DNA of 37,975 nt from Rhodoferax sp. UBA4409 (GTDB lineage Bacteria > Pseudomonadota > Gammaproteobacteria > Burkholderiales > Burkholderiaceae_C), in assembly GCA_002390825.1 (NCBI GenBank), contig DGQR01000179.1, forward strand, positions 1 to 37,975, written 5' to 3'. Below the pieces are notes generated by a model that saw only the letters and a program-made list of their open reading frames with translations, had not been told where the DNA came from and made no database searches. The position numbers and the translations under genes were made by a program. This document shows, one piece after another, positions 23,637 through 31,504 of this stretch; position 1 is the stretch's first letter, and every line of letters begins with the position of its first letter.

Positions 23637-23680
23637 ATTGGGCAATCCAATTGGCAAGGTTGATAGGTAAAAACTAAACT
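23637..23680 (+). promoter_or_regulatory. Candidate katG promoter with upstream dyad
   Basis: TTGGCA (23651-23656) and TAAACT (23675-23680) are separated by 18 bases and could be -35 and -10 boxes. An inverted repeat ATTGG-N5-CCAAT (23637-23651) overlaps the -35 region, where an activator such as OxyR could bind. The four-part OxyR consensus spacing is not met well, so the regulator is left open. Confidence 0.35.
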
Positions 23681-23720
23681 GCAAACCAGATCGATTTCAC
23701 CACCCTCACAGGAGACTTGC

Positions 23721-25931
23721 ATGACTACTGAAGCCAAATGCCCTTTCCCCCACGCAGCGCGCAGCACCAATGCCCGCGCAGCCGCGCCGTCGAACACTGA
23801 TTGGTGGCCCAACCAGCTCAAGCTGGGCATCCTGCACCAGCATGCACCGGCCTCCAACCCGATGGGCGACGACTTCAACTACGCCGAAGAATTCAAAACG
23901 CTCGATCTCGACGCTGTGGTGCAAGACCTGACCGCGCTGATGACCGATTCGCAAGACTGGTGGCCCGCCGATTGGGGCCACTACGGCGGCCTGATGGTGC
24001 GCATGGCCTGGCACTCGGCCGGTACCTACCGCACGGCAGACGGCCGTGGTGGCGCCGGGGCCGGCAGCCAACGCTTCGCCCCGCTCAACAGCTGGCCGGA
24101 CAACGGCAACCTCGACAAAGCCCGTCGCCTGCTGTGGCCCATTAAGCAAAAGTACGGTCGCAAGCTCTCGTGGGCAGATTTGATGATTCTGGCCGGCAAC
24201 GTGGCACTCGAATCCATGGGCTTCAAGACCTTCGGTTTTGCCGGTGGTCGTGAAGACATCTGGGAACCCGAGCAAGACATTTACTGGGGTGCCGAAAAAG
24301 CGTGGCTCGCCACCAGCGACAAGGAAAACAGCCGCTACAGCGGTGACCGCAAGCTGGAGAGCCCGCTGGCTGCGGTGCAGATGGGCCTGATCTACGTGAA
24401 CCCCGAAGGTCCGGACGGCAAGCCCGACCCCGTGGCCAGCGGCCGCGATGTGCGCGAAACCTTTGCCCGTATGGCCATGAACGACGAGGAAACCGTGGCC
24501 CTGGTAGCCGGCGGACACACCTTTGGCAAAGCGCACGGCGCAGGCGACCCCACCCTGGTGGGCCCCGAGCCGGAAGCTGCTGGCATTGAGGAGCAAGGCT
24601 TTGGCTGGATCAACAAGTTGGGCAGCGGCAAAGGCGTGCACACCACCACCAGCGGCATTGAAGGCGCTTGGAAGCCTAACCCCACGACTTGGGACAACGG
24701 CTACTTCGACATGTTGTTCGGCTATGAGTGGGCGCTGACCAAGAGCCCCGCAGGCGCCCACCAGTGGGTCGCCCAGAACGTGAAACCCGAACACATGATT
24801 CCGGATGCGCATGACGCATCCAAGAAGCACCCGCCCATGATGACCACGGCCGACATGTCGTTGCGCATGGACCCGGCGTACGAAAAAATCTCGCGCCGCT
24901 TCCACCAGAACCCGGCTGAATTTGCCGACGCGTTTGCTCGCGCCTGGTTCAAGCTCACCCACCGCGACATGGGGCCCCGCGCCCGTTACTTGGGCAAACT
25001 GGTACCCGCCGAAGTGCTGAGCTGGCAGGACCCTATCCCCGCAGTGGACCATGCACTGGTGGACGCTGCCGATGTGGCTGCCCTCAAAGCCCAAGTGCTG
25101 GCCTCCGGCCTGAGCATTTCTGAGCTGGTGAGCACTGCATGGGCGTCTGCCTCTACCTTCCGGGGCAGCGACAAGCGCGGCGGCGCCAACGGTGCCCGCA
25201 TCCGCCTGGCCCCGGCCAAAGACTGGGCGGCCAACCAGCCTGCGCAGCTGGCCAAGGTGCTGGCCAAGTTAGAGGCGATTCAGCAAGCCTTCAACGCCGC
25301 GCAAACCGGCGGCAAGAAGATCTCGCTGGCGGATTTGATTGTGTTGGCAGGCAGCGCCGCGGTGGAAGCGGCCGCTCAAAAGGCGGGCCAAGCTGTCACC
25401 GTGCCTTTTTCTCCGGGCCGCATGGATGCCTCGCAAAAGCACACCGATGTGGATTCTTACCAGGTGCTGGAGCCGGTGGCTGATGGCTTCCGCAACTACA
25501 CCCACCAAGGCCTCGAAGGTGTGGCCGCCGAGTTGCTGCTCGACAAGGCGCAGTTGCTGACCCTGAGCGCACCTGAGATGACGGTGCTGGTCGGCGGCCT
25601 GCGTGCCCTGAATGCCAACGTGGGCCAAGCGCAGCACGGTGTGTTCACCACGCGGCCTGAAACCTTGAGTAACGACTTCTTTGTGAATCTGCTCGACATG
25701 GGCACCAAGTGGACTAAAGCGACTGACGCCGGCGTGCTCGAAGGCCGTGACCGCAGCACCGGTGCCCTGAAGTGGACCGGCACTGTGGTGGACTTGGTGT
25801 TCGGCTCCAACTCGCAACTGCGGGCGTTGGCCGAGGTGTATGCCACCAACGACGCGCAAGCCAAGTTTGTGCGTGACTTTGTGGCCGCATGGACCAAAGT
25901 GATGAACCTGGACCGCTTCGACCTCGTGTGA
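23721..25931 (+). CDS. katG: Catalase-peroxidase KatG
   Basis: This 736-residue bifunctional haem catalase-peroxidase decomposes hydrogen peroxide. The distal site is Arg94, Trp97 and His98 in VRMAWHSAGTYR, and the proximal haem ligand is His266 in GGHTFGKAHGAG. The Trp-Tyr-Met adduct needed for catalase activity is complete: Trp97, Tyr225 (GLIYVNPEG) and Met251 (ARMAMNDEE). The Tyr-Met and Met-proximal-His spacings match those of M. tuberculosis KatG as I recall it. The C-terminal non-haem domain is full length. The start has AGGAG upstream. It is monocistronic with a strong terminator. Confidence 0.97.
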   Translation: MTTEAKCPFPHAARSTNARAAAPSNTDWWPNQLKLGILHQHAPASNPMGDDFNYAEEFKTLDLDAVVQDLTALMTDSQDWWPADWGHYGGLMVRMAWHSAGTYRTADGRGGAGAGSQRFAPLNSWPDNGNLDKARRLLWPIKQKYGRKLSWADLMILAGNVALESMGFKTFGFAGGREDIWEPEQDIYWGAEKAWLATSDKENSRYSGDRKLESPLAAVQMGLIYVNPEGPDGKPDPVASGRDVRETFARMAMNDEETVALVAGGHTFGKAHGAGDPTLVGPEPEAAGIEEQGFGWINKLGSGKGVHTTTSGIEGAWKPNPTTWDNGYFDMLFGYEWALTKSPAGAHQWVAQNVKPEHMIPDAHDASKKHPPMMTTADMSLRMDPAYEKISRRFHQNPAEFADAFARAWFKLTHRDMGPRARYLGKLVPAEVLSWQDPIPAVDHALVDAADVAALKAQVLASGLSISELVSTAWASASTFRGSDKRGGANGARIRLAPAKDWAANQPAQLAKVLAKLEAIQQAFNAAQTGGKKISLADLIVLAGSAAVEAAAQKAGQAVTVPFSPGRMDASQKHTDVDSYQVLEPVADGFRNYTHQGLEGVAAELLLDKAQLLTLSAPEMTVLVGGLRALNANVGQAQHGVFTTRPETLSNDFFVNLLDMGTKWTKATDAGVLEGRDRSTGALKWTGTVVDLVFGSNSQLRALAEVYATNDAQAKFVRDFVAAWTKVMNLDRFDLV

Positions 25932-25976
25932 GCTAACGGTTGGTGATTGCCGCTGCCCCCGGGTGGCGGCTTACAA

Positions 25977-26020
25977 CCCCGCTGTGCTGCCGGTGTACCG
26001 GTGATGCAGCGGGGTTTTTT
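25977..26020 (+). terminator. Intrinsic terminator after katG
   Basis: CCCCGCTG (25977-25984) pairs with CAGCGGGG (26007-26014) around a 22-base loop that itself contains a CCGGTGTACCGG hairpin. A run of six T (26015-26020) follows on the plus strand. Confidence 0.88.
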
Positions 26021-26023
26021 GCG

Positions 26024-27142
26024 TCAGCCCGCGGTAGGCACCCGCAGGTCGTCGAGGTAGTCGGCGGCGATGTTGATGCTGCACTCCACCCCGATGGAGG
26101 CTACATGTTTTTTCAGCCACTCTTTGGCAGACGCACGACCCAGGTCCCGCAGGGTGTGGATGAGTTTGGCGTCGGTGTCAGACTTGGTGGAGGCCGGGTA
26201 GCCCTCCAGAATGCTGCCACCATCGATGCGGTGCATCAGCACATTCTTATAGCGCGCCGGGTCCAGCTTGCCCTCGGCCAGCAGGCGCTTCACAAAGTCG
26301 ATAGCGCGCATCTCGGCAATCAGCGCTGAGTTGAAGGTGATCTCGTTCAAGCGGTCCAGAATGCCAGCCGCCGTGGTGGGCAGCTTGTGGCGTTCGATGG
26401 GGTTGATCTGCACCAGCATCACGTCCGGGCTTTTGCACTCGTAAATCAGCGGGTGAATGGCGGGGTTGCCGGCGTAGCCGCCATCCCAGTAGTGTTCGCC
26501 CTCAATCTCCACCGCCTGAAACACCGTGGGCAGGCAGGCGGAGGCCATCACCGCATCTGCGGTGAGTCGTTTGCCCGAAAAAATCTCGGCCTTGCCAGTG
26601 CGCACCTTGGTCGCCACTACAAACACCTTGAGCGCTTGGTAGGCGGTCAGGCGCTCAAAGTCCATTTGTCGCTCTAAAAAGTCGCGCAGCGGGTTGATGT
26701 CCAGCGGGTTGCTTTGGTAGGGCGATACCGCCTGCGTCCAGAAGCTGGTGACCGCGTCAGAAAGGATTTGGCTGGGAGATGCCGCGCCAGTGAGGGCCGA
26801 GAGCCCGCCAAACAGCAAGTCAAACGGCACCTTGTGCGCGCCTGCCAGCGAGCTGCTGAGCGCGCCCATGCTGACCACGCCTTCCCAAAAATCTGCCAGC
26901 GACTGTTGGGCGCTGTCTCTGGCCACCTTACGCGATTTACCCTCAGCCTGCGCAAAGCCGTGGGCCAGCGCCACCGCATTCATCGCGCCGGCACTGGTGC
27001 CGCTGATGCCCTCAAAGTCCAGACGACCGTCATCGAGCAGGGCGTCCAGCACCCCCCAGGTGAATGCCCCGTGCGAGCCCCCGCCCTGCAGGGCGAGGTT
27101 GACCATGGGGCGCGTGGCGGTGGGGGTTTTGGGGTCGGTCAT
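26024..27142 (-). CDS. Patatin-like phospholipase (cytoplasmic type)
   Basis: This 372-residue patatin-family lipid acyl hydrolase has an oxyanion motif GGGSHGAF near residue 20. The nucleophile serine is in GTSAGAMN and the catalytic Asp in DGGYAGNPAI, giving the complete Ser-Asp dyad. There is no signal peptide. A C-terminal extension (about residues 240-372) contains LPTTAAGILDRLNEI, seen in patatins fused to DUF3734-like regions. It likely hydrolyses phospholipid or other acyl esters. It converges on katG and is followed upstream by the pirin gene with a 26-base gap. Confidence 0.85.
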   Translation of the reverse strand: MTDPKTPTATRPMVNLALQGGGSHGAFTWGVLDALLDDGRLDFEGISGTSAGAMNAVALAHGFAQAEGKSRKVARDSAQQSLADFWEGVVSMGALSSSLAGAHKVPFDLLFGGLSALTGAASPSQILSDAVTSFWTQAVSPYQSNPLDINPLRDFLERQMDFERLTAYQALKVFVVATKVRTGKAEIFSGKRLTADAVMASACLPTVFQAVEIEGEHYWDGGYAGNPAIHPLIYECKSPDVMLVQINPIERHKLPTTAAGILDRLNEITFNSALIAEMRAIDFVKRLLAEGKLDPARYKNVLMHRIDGGSILEGYPASTKSDTDAKLIHTLRDLGRASAKEWLKKHVASIGVECSINIAADYLDDLRVPTAG

Positions 27143-27168
27143 GCCCCTAGCTTAGAGCAAGGCGGCAT

Positions 27169-28032
27169 TCAGGCCGCTGACGGCTCGCCCAAAACCCCAT
27201 CCCTGAAATCGCTCAGCGCTTGGTAAATTTCTTGCTGCGAGTTCATGACAAAGGGGCCGTATTGCACGATGGGCTCTTTGAGCGGCTTGCCGGCAATCAG
27301 CAAGAACTTGGCGTCCGCGCTGGCGGTGATGGTCACCCCATCGCTGGCCGCATCGTTACGGAAGATGGCCATGCGCTGGGCGGGCACAGTCTTGTCGCCC
27401 ACTTGCACCTCGCCGCGGTACACATAAATGAACGCGTTGTGGGTGGCGGGTAGCGGTTGGCTGAATGTGCTGCCGGCAGGCATGTGCACATCAAGGTACA
27501 AGGGTTGGGTTTTTCCGCGCTGTACGGCGCCTGCGGTGCCATGGCTTTCGCCGGCAATCACCGTCAGTTGCACACCCTCGGCGGTAGTGACTTGGGGCAG
27601 GTCGGTCGCCTGGATGTCGCGGTACCAGGGGGCGCCCATCTTTTCGCTGCTGTGCAGGTTCAGCCAGAGCTGAAAGCCTTCCATGCGGCCTTCGGTTTGC
27701 TGCGGGATTTCGGAGTGGATCACGCCGCGCGCTGCGGTCATCCACTGCACGCCACCGTCTGTGACCAAGCCCTCGTGGCCCGCGCTGTCGCGATGGCGCA
27801 TGCGGCCGCTCAGCATGTACGACACAGTCTCAAACCCGCGGTGCGGGTGCTCCGGGAAGCCGGCGATGTAGTCGTCCGGGTTGTCGCTGCCGAAGGCATC
27901 CAGCATCAAAAAGGGGTCCAAGCGGTGTTGCAGGTTTTGGGTCAGTACCCGGGTGAGCTTGACGCCTGCGCCGTCCGACGTGGCTTGTCCTGCCACCAGG
28001 CGCTCAATGGTGCGTGATTGTTGAACTGTCAT
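27169..28032 (-). CDS. Pirin-family protein
   Basis: This 287-residue bicupin has the pirin metal site HPHRGFET (His62, His64) followed by GVIHSEIP (His and Glu ligands) in the N-terminal cupin. The C-terminal cupin includes NAFIYVYRGEVQVG. Some pirins are quercetinases and others act as redox-linked regulators; which applies here cannot be said. AAGGAG precedes the start. It is the distal gene of a doxX-pirin pair controlled by a divergent LysR gene, an arrangement common in proteobacteria. A perfect stem-loop lies in the intercistronic gap. Confidence 0.9.
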   Translation of the reverse strand: MTVQQSRTIERLVAGQATSDGAGVKLTRVLTQNLQHRLDPFLMLDAFGSDNPDDYIAGFPEHPHRGFETVSYMLSGRMRHRDSAGHEGLVTDGGVQWMTAARGVIHSEIPQQTEGRMEGFQLWLNLHSSEKMGAPWYRDIQATDLPQVTTAEGVQLTVIAGESHGTAGAVQRGKTQPLYLDVHMPAGSTFSQPLPATHNAFIYVYRGEVQVGDKTVPAQRMAIFRNDAASDGVTITASADAKFLLIAGKPLKEPIVQYGPFVMNSQQEIYQALSDFRDGVLGEPSAA

Positions 28033-28058
28033 GGTGATCTCCTTGGGTTTACGGACGG

Positions 28059-28080
28059 ACAGGCCGCAAAGGCGGCCTGT
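28059..28080. promoter_or_regulatory. Intercistronic stem-loop between doxX and pirin genes
   Basis: ACAGGCCGC (28059-28067) and GCGGCCTGT (28072-28080) make a perfect 9-bp stem with an AAAG loop (CUUU in the mRNA). There is no T-run on the minus strand, so it is more likely an RNA-stability or attenuation element than a full terminator. Confidence 0.5.
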
Positions 28081-28126
28081 GGTTTAAGGGCTGTGTGCGG
28101 CGTGCCGCGCCGAGCTGTACCAGGTT

Positions 28127-28549
28127 TTAGGCGCGGCGAGCGTCGAGGCTCCAGCCACCGGCGCCGTTGGCGGCCAAGGTCAGCAAGCCACCGACCACTG
28201 CCACGTTCTTGAAGAACAGCAGTTGCACCATGAAGGCTTGGTCAGCAGGCACAGCCCAGAAGGCGTGGAAGAAGAAGCTGGCCACCAGGGTGAACAGGGC
28301 CAACACCAGCGCAGCGATGCGGGTGCCGAAGCCGGCAATCAGCGCCACGCTGCCCACAATTTCAACCAGCAGTGCCAGCACAGCGCCGACGGCGGGCAAT
28401 GGCAAACCGACGGATGCGATGTAACCCACGGTGCCTTCAAAGCCGGTCAGCTTGCTGATGCCAGCGGGCAGAAACAGGGCTGCCAAGAGCACGCGGCCTG
28501 CAAGGTTGAGTGCGTTTTGGGCGGTAGTGGAGGTGTTGCTAGAGGACAT
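28127..28549 (-). CDS. DoxX-family membrane protein
   Basis: This 140-residue inner-membrane protein has about four helices and the DoxX family pattern GRVLLAALFLPAGISKLTGFEG near residue 17 and LVEIVGSVALIAGFGTRIAALVLALFTLVAS in the middle. A short C-terminal GGWSLDARRA ends it. Family members occur with redox enzymes and have been linked to thiosulfate:quinone reduction and oxidative stress, but many are uncharacterised. AAAGGA stands upstream of the start. It shares an operon with the pirin gene and is divergent from the LysR gene. Confidence 0.88.
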   Translation of the reverse strand: MSSSNTSTTAQNALNLAGRVLLAALFLPAGISKLTGFEGTVGYIASVGLPLPAVGAVLALLVEIVGSVALIAGFGTRIAALVLALFTLVASFFFHAFWAVPADQAFMVQLLFFKNVAVVGGLLTLAANGAGGWSLDARRA

Positions 28550-28585
28550 GGTGGTTTCCTTTCAAGGGGGAAGTTGTTTGCGATG

Positions 28586-28605
28586 GATGAACTGTATTCC
28601 TCATC
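28586..28605. promoter_or_regulatory. Candidate LysR operator in the lysR-doxX divergent region
   Basis: GATGA (28586-28590) and TCATC (28601-28605) form an inverted repeat with a 10-base AT-rich spacer in the 79-base gap between the divergent genes. It does not fit T-N11-A exactly, so this is a weak call. Confidence 0.25.
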
Positions 28606-28628
28606 AATGGGCTTGAAAATCCGTTGAA

Positions 28629-29582
28629 ATGGATATGATTGTTGTCACCATGGAACAATCAAGCGCACTCCAGACTACCGCCATCGACCCGAACGACCTG
28701 CTCATCTTTGCCCGCGTGGCGGAGTTGGGCAGCTTCAGCCGTGCGGCCGACAAGGTGGGACTGCCCAAGTCCAGCGTGTCGCGCCGGCTCGCAGCCCTGG
28801 AGCAGCGCTTGGGCGAGCGCCTGCTGCTGCGCACCACCCGCCGCCAGACGCTGACCGAGTTCGGCCAGCAACTGCTCGAGCATGCCAAGCAGGTGGTGCT
28901 GGAGGTAGAGGCTGTAGCCGCCTTGAGCGAGCGTCGCCAGGCCACGCCTACCGGGCGGCTGCGCGTCTCCATGCCGGCCGACATTGCCCACTTGTTGCTG
29001 GCTGACATGCTGGGTGCGTTTGTGGCCATGTACCCCGGCATTTCGCTGGAGCTGGACCTGTCGGCCCGCCGGGTGGACCTGCTCGGTGAAGGCTTTGACG
29101 TGGCGGTACGCATCGGTGCCTTGCCGGATGACAGCCTGCTGGCTGCGCGTCGCCTGAGCCTTATGTCCACCGGGCTGTACGCCTCGCCCCAATATCTGGC
29201 CGAGCACGGCACGCCGCAAACACCACAAGACCTGCTGCAGCACCAAGCGGTGCGCTTGCTGGGTGGCAACGGGGAGCCTCTGCCCTGGCGCTTGGTGAAT
29301 GGCGAGCAAGCATGGACTGCGCTACCCCCCGGCCGCTTTGCGGCCAATGCGCCGGACCTGTTGTTGCGCTTGGTGCTTGCCGGCGCCGGCATAGGCGCAG
29401 TGCCCGATGTATTCACTCAAGCCGATCTGCGCCGCCACGCGCTGGTGCGGGTGTTGCCCGATTGGTGTTTTCCGCAAATGCCTGTCTCAGCCGTCTTCCC
29501 CGGTCGCAAGCTCATGCCACCCAAGACGCGGGTGTTTATTGAGATGCTGCAAGCGGCTTTGGGAGATCCCCATGCAGCCTGA
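28629..29582 (+). CDS. LysR-family transcriptional regulator
   Basis: This 317-residue regulator has an N-terminal winged helix-turn-helix (about residues 20-80; FARVAELGSFSRAADKVGLPKSSVSRRLAALE) and a C-terminal effector-binding domain (DLSARRVDLLGEGFDVAVRIGAL) of the CrgA/AaeR-like group. Several starts are possible (28629, 28635, 28650), and the residues before Met8 are not conserved in character. Divergence from doxX-pirin suggests it controls that pair. The 3' end overlaps the start of the Nudix gene by 11 bases, so the Nudix hydrolase is probably in the same transcript. Confidence 0.9.
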   Translation: MDMIVVTMEQSSALQTTAIDPNDLLIFARVAELGSFSRAADKVGLPKSSVSRRLAALEQRLGERLLLRTTRRQTLTEFGQQLLEHAKQVVLEVEAVAALSERRQATPTGRLRVSMPADIAHLLLADMLGAFVAMYPGISLELDLSARRVDLLGEGFDVAVRIGALPDDSLLAARRLSLMSTGLYASPQYLAEHGTPQTPQDLLQHQAVRLLGGNGEPLPWRLVNGEQAWTALPPGRFAANAPDLLLRLVLAGAGIGAVPDVFTQADLRRHALVRVLPDWCFPQMPVSAVFPGRKLMPPKTRVFIEMLQAALGDPHAA

Positions 29583-30165
29583 AACCTTGGCCACCCTGGC
29601 CGAACTCCGGGCCCACGCGCAAGCTGAACTGCAAAAGTACATTGCCGGCTTTCCCGCCGAGGCCACCAGCCTGCAAGCCATCGCTGATCAATTGGCCGAC
29701 ACGTCCGCAGACCCATTTTCGCGGGCCAACATGCAAGGCCATATCACCACCAGCGGCTTGGTTTATGACAGGGCGGCCGACAAGGTGCTGCTCATCCACC
29801 ACCGCACCCTGAACCGCTGGCTACAGCCCGGCGGCCACCACGAAGGGCTGGACCGGCTGGACCTGTCTGCCGCGCGGGAGATGTTGGAAGAGACGGGCGT
29901 TCAGGTGTGCGGAGCTCAGGACCAAGCCCTCGATGCGCCGCTGATCGACATCGACAGCCACGCCATCCCCGCCAACCCCGCCAAAGGCGAGGGTGCGCAT
30001 ATGCACCATGACTTTTTGTATTTGTTCCGAGGCGATGCCACCGCGCCCTTGAGCCCGCAGTGGGAAGAAGTGCAGGGCGTACGCTGGGTTGCGCGTGATG
30101 CTTTGTTGTCGCTGCCGAGTGCCCGCTTTGGCAGGCTGATGAGCAAGCTTCAGCGTGGGCTCTGA
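29572..30165 (+). CDS. Nudix hydrolase
   Basis: This is a 197-residue Nudix protein. The Nudix box lies in GGHHEGLDRLDLSAAR followed by EMLEETGV. The REMLEETGV half is canonical, but the first glutamate of GX5E is Asp. The N-terminal 60 residues are a helical extension (LAELRAHAQAELQKYIAG). A long insertion with metal-binding-like HMHHDFLYLFRG follows the box. Such enzymes hydrolyse nucleoside diphosphate derivatives; the substrate is unknown. The start at 29572 lies inside the LysR gene and is the first one compatible with the domain. Confidence 0.82.
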   Translation: MQPETLATLAELRAHAQAELQKYIAGFPAEATSLQAIADQLADTSADPFSRANMQGHITTSGLVYDRAADKVLLIHHRTLNRWLQPGGHHEGLDRLDLSAAREMLEETGVQVCGAQDQALDAPLIDIDSHAIPANPAKGEGAHMHHDFLYLFRGDATAPLSPQWEEVQGVRWVARDALLSLPSARFGRLMSKLQRGL

Positions 30166-30174
30166 TTACTCGTA

Positions 30175-30245
30175 AACTTTCGAAGAATGTGCTGCTGACG
30201 CTGGTGGAATATGCGCGAGTAGCTCCTAAATCAATAGCAATTTAA
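30175..30245. repeat. Dispersed intergenic repeat (Comamonadaceae-type)
   Basis: Read on the minus strand the gap runs AATTGCTATTGATTTAGGAG, then CTACTCGCGCATATTCCACC, then AGCGTCAGCAGCA. I recognise this as a member of a repeat scattered through Comamonadaceae genomes, with an AT-rich TTGCTAT arm and a GC-rich arm that is weakly complementary (GCTGC/GTAGC). It fills the space between the convergent Nudix and Hsp70 genes. Confidence 0.5.
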
Positions 30246-31504
30246 TACGGGTGCACCGCACCCGCCCACGCCAGCCCGGCGGCTACGCCACCAAAGCGGT
30301 TGCCCTCGACCAGGGTGGCCTCGGGCATGGCATTGCGCAGCGCTTCAATCAGTGTGCGCAGTGCGGACGAACCGCCGGTCAGGTACACCGCGTCCACGGC
30401 CTGCAGGCCGGCGGCGCTCACGCAGTCCTGGGCGCACTGCACCACTTGCGCTAGCGAGGCGTGCAGGGCGGCTTCCATGTTCACCGCATCCACCGTGGGG
30501 GCCAGGCTCCGGTCCAAAAAGTCGAGGTTCACCACCGCGCCATCGCCGCTGATAGAGCAGGCAATTTTGGCTGCCTCGACGCTAGCCAGCATGCGGTGGC
30601 CGTGCTGCTCTTCCAGCGCATCCATCAGGCGGCGGTGCAGGGCCTGGTCGGTGTAGTCGGTCCACAGCTCTTTGGCAAAGTGCATGGACTTGCGGGTGTA
30701 GGCCTGGTGGATCAGGTGCCAGGTGCTCAGGTCAAAAAACACGCTGCTGGGCACAATGCGCCCGCCGGTGCCCACGTGCTTGTAGCCCAAGTGGGGCATC
30801 ACAGTGGTCAGGTCCAGCAAGCGGTCAAAGTCGGTGCCGCCAATGTGCACGCCGGTGGTCGCCAGAATGTCTGCGGTGCGGTCGCCCTGCGCGCTGCGCT
30901 CGGGGTTGAGGCGGATGACGGTGAAGTCGGAGGTGCCGCCACCAATGTCCACCACCAGCGCCGTAGTTTCTTTGGCTACGCGCTGTTCGTAGTCCAGCGC
31001 CGCAGCAATCGGTTCGAGCTGGTAGGCGATGTGGGTAAAGCCCGCCTCTAGCGCAGCGCGGCCCAGTGTGTCTTGGGCCAGCTGGTCGCGTTCAGCGTCG
31101 TCGTCCACAAAGTGCACCGGGCGGCCCAGCATGGCGTGGGTCAGGGGCTGGCCCACATGGGCTTCGCAGCGACGCTTGAGCTCTTTGAAGAACAGCACCA
31201 CGATGTCAAAAAAGCGGATGCTCTTGTCGCCCACGGCGGTGTACTCGTCCATCAGGCGGCTACCCATCAGGCTTTTGAGCGAGCGCAGCAAGCGCCCCTC
31301 GGTGCCATTCAGGTAGGCCTGCATGGCCTCGGCGCCAAAGAGCACGCTGTGGGTCTCACTGGCAAAAAACAGGGCGGTGGGCATTTCAGCCTTGGCGCCG
31401 TCCAGCGGGATGACTTGCAAGGCGCCTTGCGCGTCAATCAGTGCACAGGCGGAATTTGAAGTGCCGAAGTCAATGCCCAGCACCAGGGGGCGAACAGTCT
31501 CCAT
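30242..31504 (-). CDS. yegD: Hsp70-family protein, YegD-like
   Basis: This 420-residue actin-fold ATPase of the Hsp70 superfamily has phosphate-1 GIDFGTSNSACA, phosphate-2 VVDIGGGTSDFTV and the adenosine-side motif VYLTGGSSALRTL. It lacks the beta-sandwich peptide-binding domain of DnaK, as in E. coli YegD (about 450 residues). A putative chaperone role is unproven. ATG 31504 overlaps the stop of the upstream esterase as TGATG, so translation is coupled; an extra GTG at 31507 is in frame but less likely. Confidence 0.87.
   Translation of the reverse strand: METVRPLVLGIDFGTSNSACALIDAQGALQVIPLDGAKAEMPTALFFASETHSVLFGAEAMQAYLNGTEGRLLRSLKSLMGSRLMDEYTAVGDKSIRFFDIVVLFFKELKRRCEAHVGQPLTHAMLGRPVHFVDDDAERDQLAQDTLGRAALEAGFTHIAYQLEPIAAALDYEQRVAKETTALVVDIGGGTSDFTVIRLNPERSAQGDRTADILATTGVHIGGTDFDRLLDLTTVMPHLGYKHVGTGGRIVPSSVFFDLSTWHLIHQAYTRKSMHFAKELWTDYTDQALHRRLMDALEEQHGHRMLASVEAAKIACSISGDGAVVNLDFLDRSLAPTVDAVNMEAALHASLAQVVQCAQDCVSAAGLQAVDAVYLTGGSSALRTLIEALRNAMPEATLVEGNRFGGVAAGLAWAGAVHPY

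Noticed and set aside
23620..23680. Classical OxyR site before katG
   Set aside because: CTAT and ATAG boxes are present, but the four-box 7-base spacing is not met, so only a general operator candidate is listed.
23706..25094. A 462-codon open frame antisense to katG
   Set aside because: It is a shadow of the high-GC codon pattern of katG, whose motifs are complete on the plus strand. No ribosome binding site or recognisable domain is seen.
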